Of a stretch of 64,000 nucleotides of DNA, positions 62,299 to 64,000 are shown piece by piece. This DNA comes from Actinomadura_C sp036008685 (GTDB lineage Bacteria > Actinomycetota > Actinomycetes > Streptosporangiales > Streptosporangiaceae), in the NCBI GenBank assembly GCA_036008685.1, contig DASYNF010000275.1:9844-73843 (forward strand). Reading direction: 5' to 3'. How positions within the stretch are numbered: position 1 is the stretch's first letter; each line of letters begins with the position of its first letter. The position numbers and the translations under genes were made by a program. The notes under the pieces are model-generated. The model saw nothing but the letters and a program-made list of their open reading frames with translations. It had not been told where the DNA came from and did no database searches.

Positions 62299-62834
62299 GT
62301 GGCGGCCTCCTCGGGCACCGCGCACTCGCTGCCCTGGTACGGGTGGATCTGCAGCAGCGCCGGCTCGGCCTGGACCCCCTCGACCATCACCTTGGTGATC
62401 TCGGGCGCATCCTTCATGATGGCGCGTTCGATCGCCATCGTGGCGGTGACCTGCGATGACGGGCAGCCGTGACAGTTGCCCTCGAGTCGCAGCCGGACGA
62501 CGCCCGCCTCGTCGACGCCGAGCAGCTCCACTCCCCCGGCGTGCGACCCGAGATAGGGCCGGACCTCGTCGAGCGCGGCCCGGACCCGTTCGTCCGTGGT
62601 CAGCGGATGCAGGTCGTGGACGACGAACAGCGCCCCGACGAGATCGTCACCGGCGAGCTCCCGCGCGGTGTCGGCCCCGACGATCTCCAGAATCCGCTCC
62701 AGGCCCGCGCCGTAGACCTGAACGAGCGAGCGGACGAGCTCCTCGGCCCGGTCACGGGTCGCGGGATGGTCGAATTCGGTGAGCAGTTGCTCCACGCGGT
62801 CGCCCGCGGCGCGGACGTCATCGGCTCCTGGCAT
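62295..62834 (-). CDS. NifU-like iron-sulfur scaffold in the hydrogenase operon
   Basis: This 179-residue protein has a helical N-terminal half and a C-terminal NifU-type domain (about 83-155) with the cluster-binding C-x2-C in GNCHGCPSSQVT (Cys121 and Cys124). It probably delivers Fe-S clusters to the hydrogenase small subunit or to a partner electron carrier. The ATG at 62834 has GGAGG 6 bases upstream. It is the first accessory gene after the large subunit, from which it is separated by a hairpin. Confidence 0.9.
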   Translation of the reverse strand: MPGADDVRAAGDRVEQLLTEFDHPATRDRAEELVRSLVQVYGAGLERILEIVGADTARELAGDDLVGALFVVHDLHPLTTDERVRAALDEVRPYLGSHAGGVELLGVDEAGVVRLRLEGNCHGCPSSQVTATMAIERAIMKDAPEITKVMVEGVQAEPALLQIHPYQGSECAVPEEAAT

Positions 62835-62864
62835 GGTGGGCCTCCGGCAGGGGATGTGTCCGGT

Positions 62865-62905
62865 CGTGATCACGCGGGTCCCGGTCCGGGACCCGCGTGA
62901 TCACG
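62865..62905 (-). terminator. Hairpin between hydrogenase large subunit and accessory genes
   Basis: A 20-bp perfect inverted repeat (62865-62884 with 62886-62905; the real loop must open the central ccggtccgg) begins 9 bases after the large-subunit stop. It probably terminates or protects most transcripts after the structural genes, leaving lower expression of the maturation genes. Confidence 0.75.
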
Positions 62906-62914
62906 GGGAATCGG

Positions 62915-64000
62915 TCAGCCGCCTTCTCCGGCGAAGGCGTGCGGTGAGTGGATCCGGTCGAGGGACTTGCCGTTGCCGACGTACATGTGCACACCGCAGG
63001 GCAGGCAGGGGTCGAAGCTGCGGACGGTCCGCATGATGTCGATCCCCTTGAAGTTCTCCGGGGAGTTCTCCTCGAAGATCGGCGTGTTCTGCACCGCGTC
63101 CTCATAGGGTCCGGGGGTCCCGTGCACGTCACGTACGCTGGCGTTCCACGGCGTGGGCGGGTACGGGTGGTAGTTCGCGATCTTGCCGCCCTTGATCACC
63201 ATGTGGTGGGACAGCACGCCCCGGACCGCCTCGGTGAAGCCGCAGCTCACGGCCTCGTCGGGAACCTTGAAGGACTCCCAGGTCTTGGTGTGGCCGGCCC
63301 GGACCTCGGCGAGCGCCTGCTCGACGAAGTGCAGCGCCGCCGCGGCCGCATAGGCCTGGAAGTACGTCCGGGCGCGGTTGCGCTCGATCGCGTTGGACAG
63401 CGGCTCCCCGTTGTAGGTGGGGATCTTCCACTCGAAGGTCTTCTCCGGCTTGGACATCGTCCGCGGCAGGTTGATGACGACGCTGTGGCCGGTGGCCTTG
63501 ACGTAGCCGCCGATGTCGACCAGGCCCGACAGCGCCGTGGACCACAGCCGGGCGAGAGGGCCGCCGCCGGTATCGAGGGCCAGGTTGTCGGTGCCGTCGT
63601 TCCAGCGGGGCGACATGACCCAGCTGTAGTTATTGTCGAAGTCGCGCTTCTGCGGCTTGGGGATGGTGTGCTGGTTCCAGGGGTGCCGGATGTCGACCGG
63701 GTTGCCCAGGGGGTCGTGGGTGACGAACTTGCCCTGGTCCTCCCAGTCGTCGTAGTAGGAGCTGCCGAGCAGGATCCGGATCCCGAGGTTGATGTTCACC
63801 AGGTCGTTGGTGATCAGCTTGCCGTCCACGATGACGCCTGGGGTGACGAACATCTTCTTGCCCCAGTTGCTCATGTTCTCGTAGCGGAAGTCGCAGTACT
63901 CGGGGTCGTTGAGGCTGCCCCAGCAGCCGAGGAGGACCCGCCGGCGCCCCACCTCCTGGTAGCCGGGCAGCGCCTCGTAGAAGAAGTCGAACAGGTCGTC
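62915..64000 (-). CDS. hhyL: Group 1h [NiFe]-hydrogenase large subunit (partial)
   Basis: This is the C-terminal 361 residues of the catalytic subunit of the high-affinity, oxygen-insensitive actinobacterial [NiFe]-hydrogenase, which oxidises atmospheric H2. The frame continues unbroken to the right edge. It shows WGSLNDPEYCDF, VNINLGIRILLGSSYYDDW, RHPWNQHTIPKPQKRDF, and the nickel-binding L2 motif DPCLPCGVHMY near the end. The L1 motif RxCGxC lies beyond the window. The C-terminal 20 residues after the L2 motif would be removed by the protease encoded downstream. Subgroup assignment rests on recalled homologues. Confidence 0.93.
   Translation of the reverse strand, partial: DDLFDFFYEALPGYQEVGRRRVLLGCWGSLNDPEYCDFRYENMSNWGKKMFVTPGVIVDGKLITNDLVNINLGIRILLGSSYYDDWEDQGKFVTHDPLGNPVDIRHPWNQHTIPKPQKRDFDNNYSWVMSPRWNDGTDNLALDTGGGPLARLWSTALSGLVDIGGYVKATGHSVVINLPRTMSKPEKTFEWKIPTYNGEPLSNAIERNRARTYFQAYAAAAALHFVEQALAEVRAGHTKTWESFKVPDEAVSCGFTEAVRGVLSHHMVIKGGKIANYHPYPPTPWNASVRDVHGTPGPYEDAVQNTPIFEENSPENFKGIDIMRTVRSFDPCLPCGVHMYVGNGKSLDRIHSPHAFAGEGG

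Overview
The window is GC-rich, densely packed bacterial DNA from a mycolate-free-looking actinomycete. The evidence is a Pup-proteasome pair (dop, arc), a mycothiol ligase (mshC), many GTG starts and GC-rich third codon positions. The gene order arc/dop, metH-HAD, PAC2, mshC, SCO1664-type, DUF3090, phosphomutase, CorA and UppP resembles the Streptomyces proteasome-metH-mshC neighbourhood. From this I infer Streptomycetales or Streptosporangiales, more likely the latter; no rRNA or tRNA is present to confirm it.

Left part (0-21 kb). Dop and the proteasomal ATPase ARC are followed by the tRNA m1A58 methylase TrmI, a CBS-domain site-2 protease and a RecB-type nuclease. A NarL-type two-component pair is interrupted by a dispersed intergenic repeat and lies next to a MacB-like ABC exporter. 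Then comes a complete five-gene oligopeptide importer (oppC-A-B-D-F order on the minus strand), with an internal hairpin behind the binding protein gene.

Middle (21-44 kb). Here are cobalamin-dependent MetH, a universal stress protein, a PAC2 protein and a second peptide importer that has no ATPase genes. MshC is convergent with that importer and shares a CTAG with it. A conserved block (SCO1664-type, DUF3090, phosphomutase, divergent CorA, UppP) follows, then an aldo/keto reductase coupled to a RecD2-shaped protein that has lost its helicase motifs. FabG-FabI and TldD-TldE close this part.

Right part (44-64 kb). A tightly overlapping myo-inositol catabolic operon (iolE-like, iolC, iolJ-type aldolase, iolB, iolD) lacks its dehydrogenase within the window. 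Beyond it are dodecin, a DUF3099 protein, a probable 6C-type small RNA with three CCCCC-containing loops, and a secreted M64 peptidase. A PemK/MazF-like orphan and a molybdenum-cofactor cluster (moaA, DUF3467, mobA, DUF6457) follow. The last 8 kb is the accessory and maturation half of a group 1h (actinobacterial high-affinity) [NiFe]-hydrogenase operon, and the large subunit gene runs off the right edge. It includes a NifU-like protein, DUF5947, DUF6084, a 440-residue protein of unknown function, the maturation protease, HypA, HypC, HypD and HypE. It also includes a 34-codon small gene with a very strong Shine-Dalgarno sequence nested in the protease gene.

A recurring regulatory pattern is a TANNNT box ending 6-8 bases before the start codon (dop, trmI, recB-like, histidine kinase, metH, mshC, DUF3099, probably tldD). 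This suggests many leaderless mRNAs. No CRISPR, transposase, tRNA, rRNA or prophage was seen.
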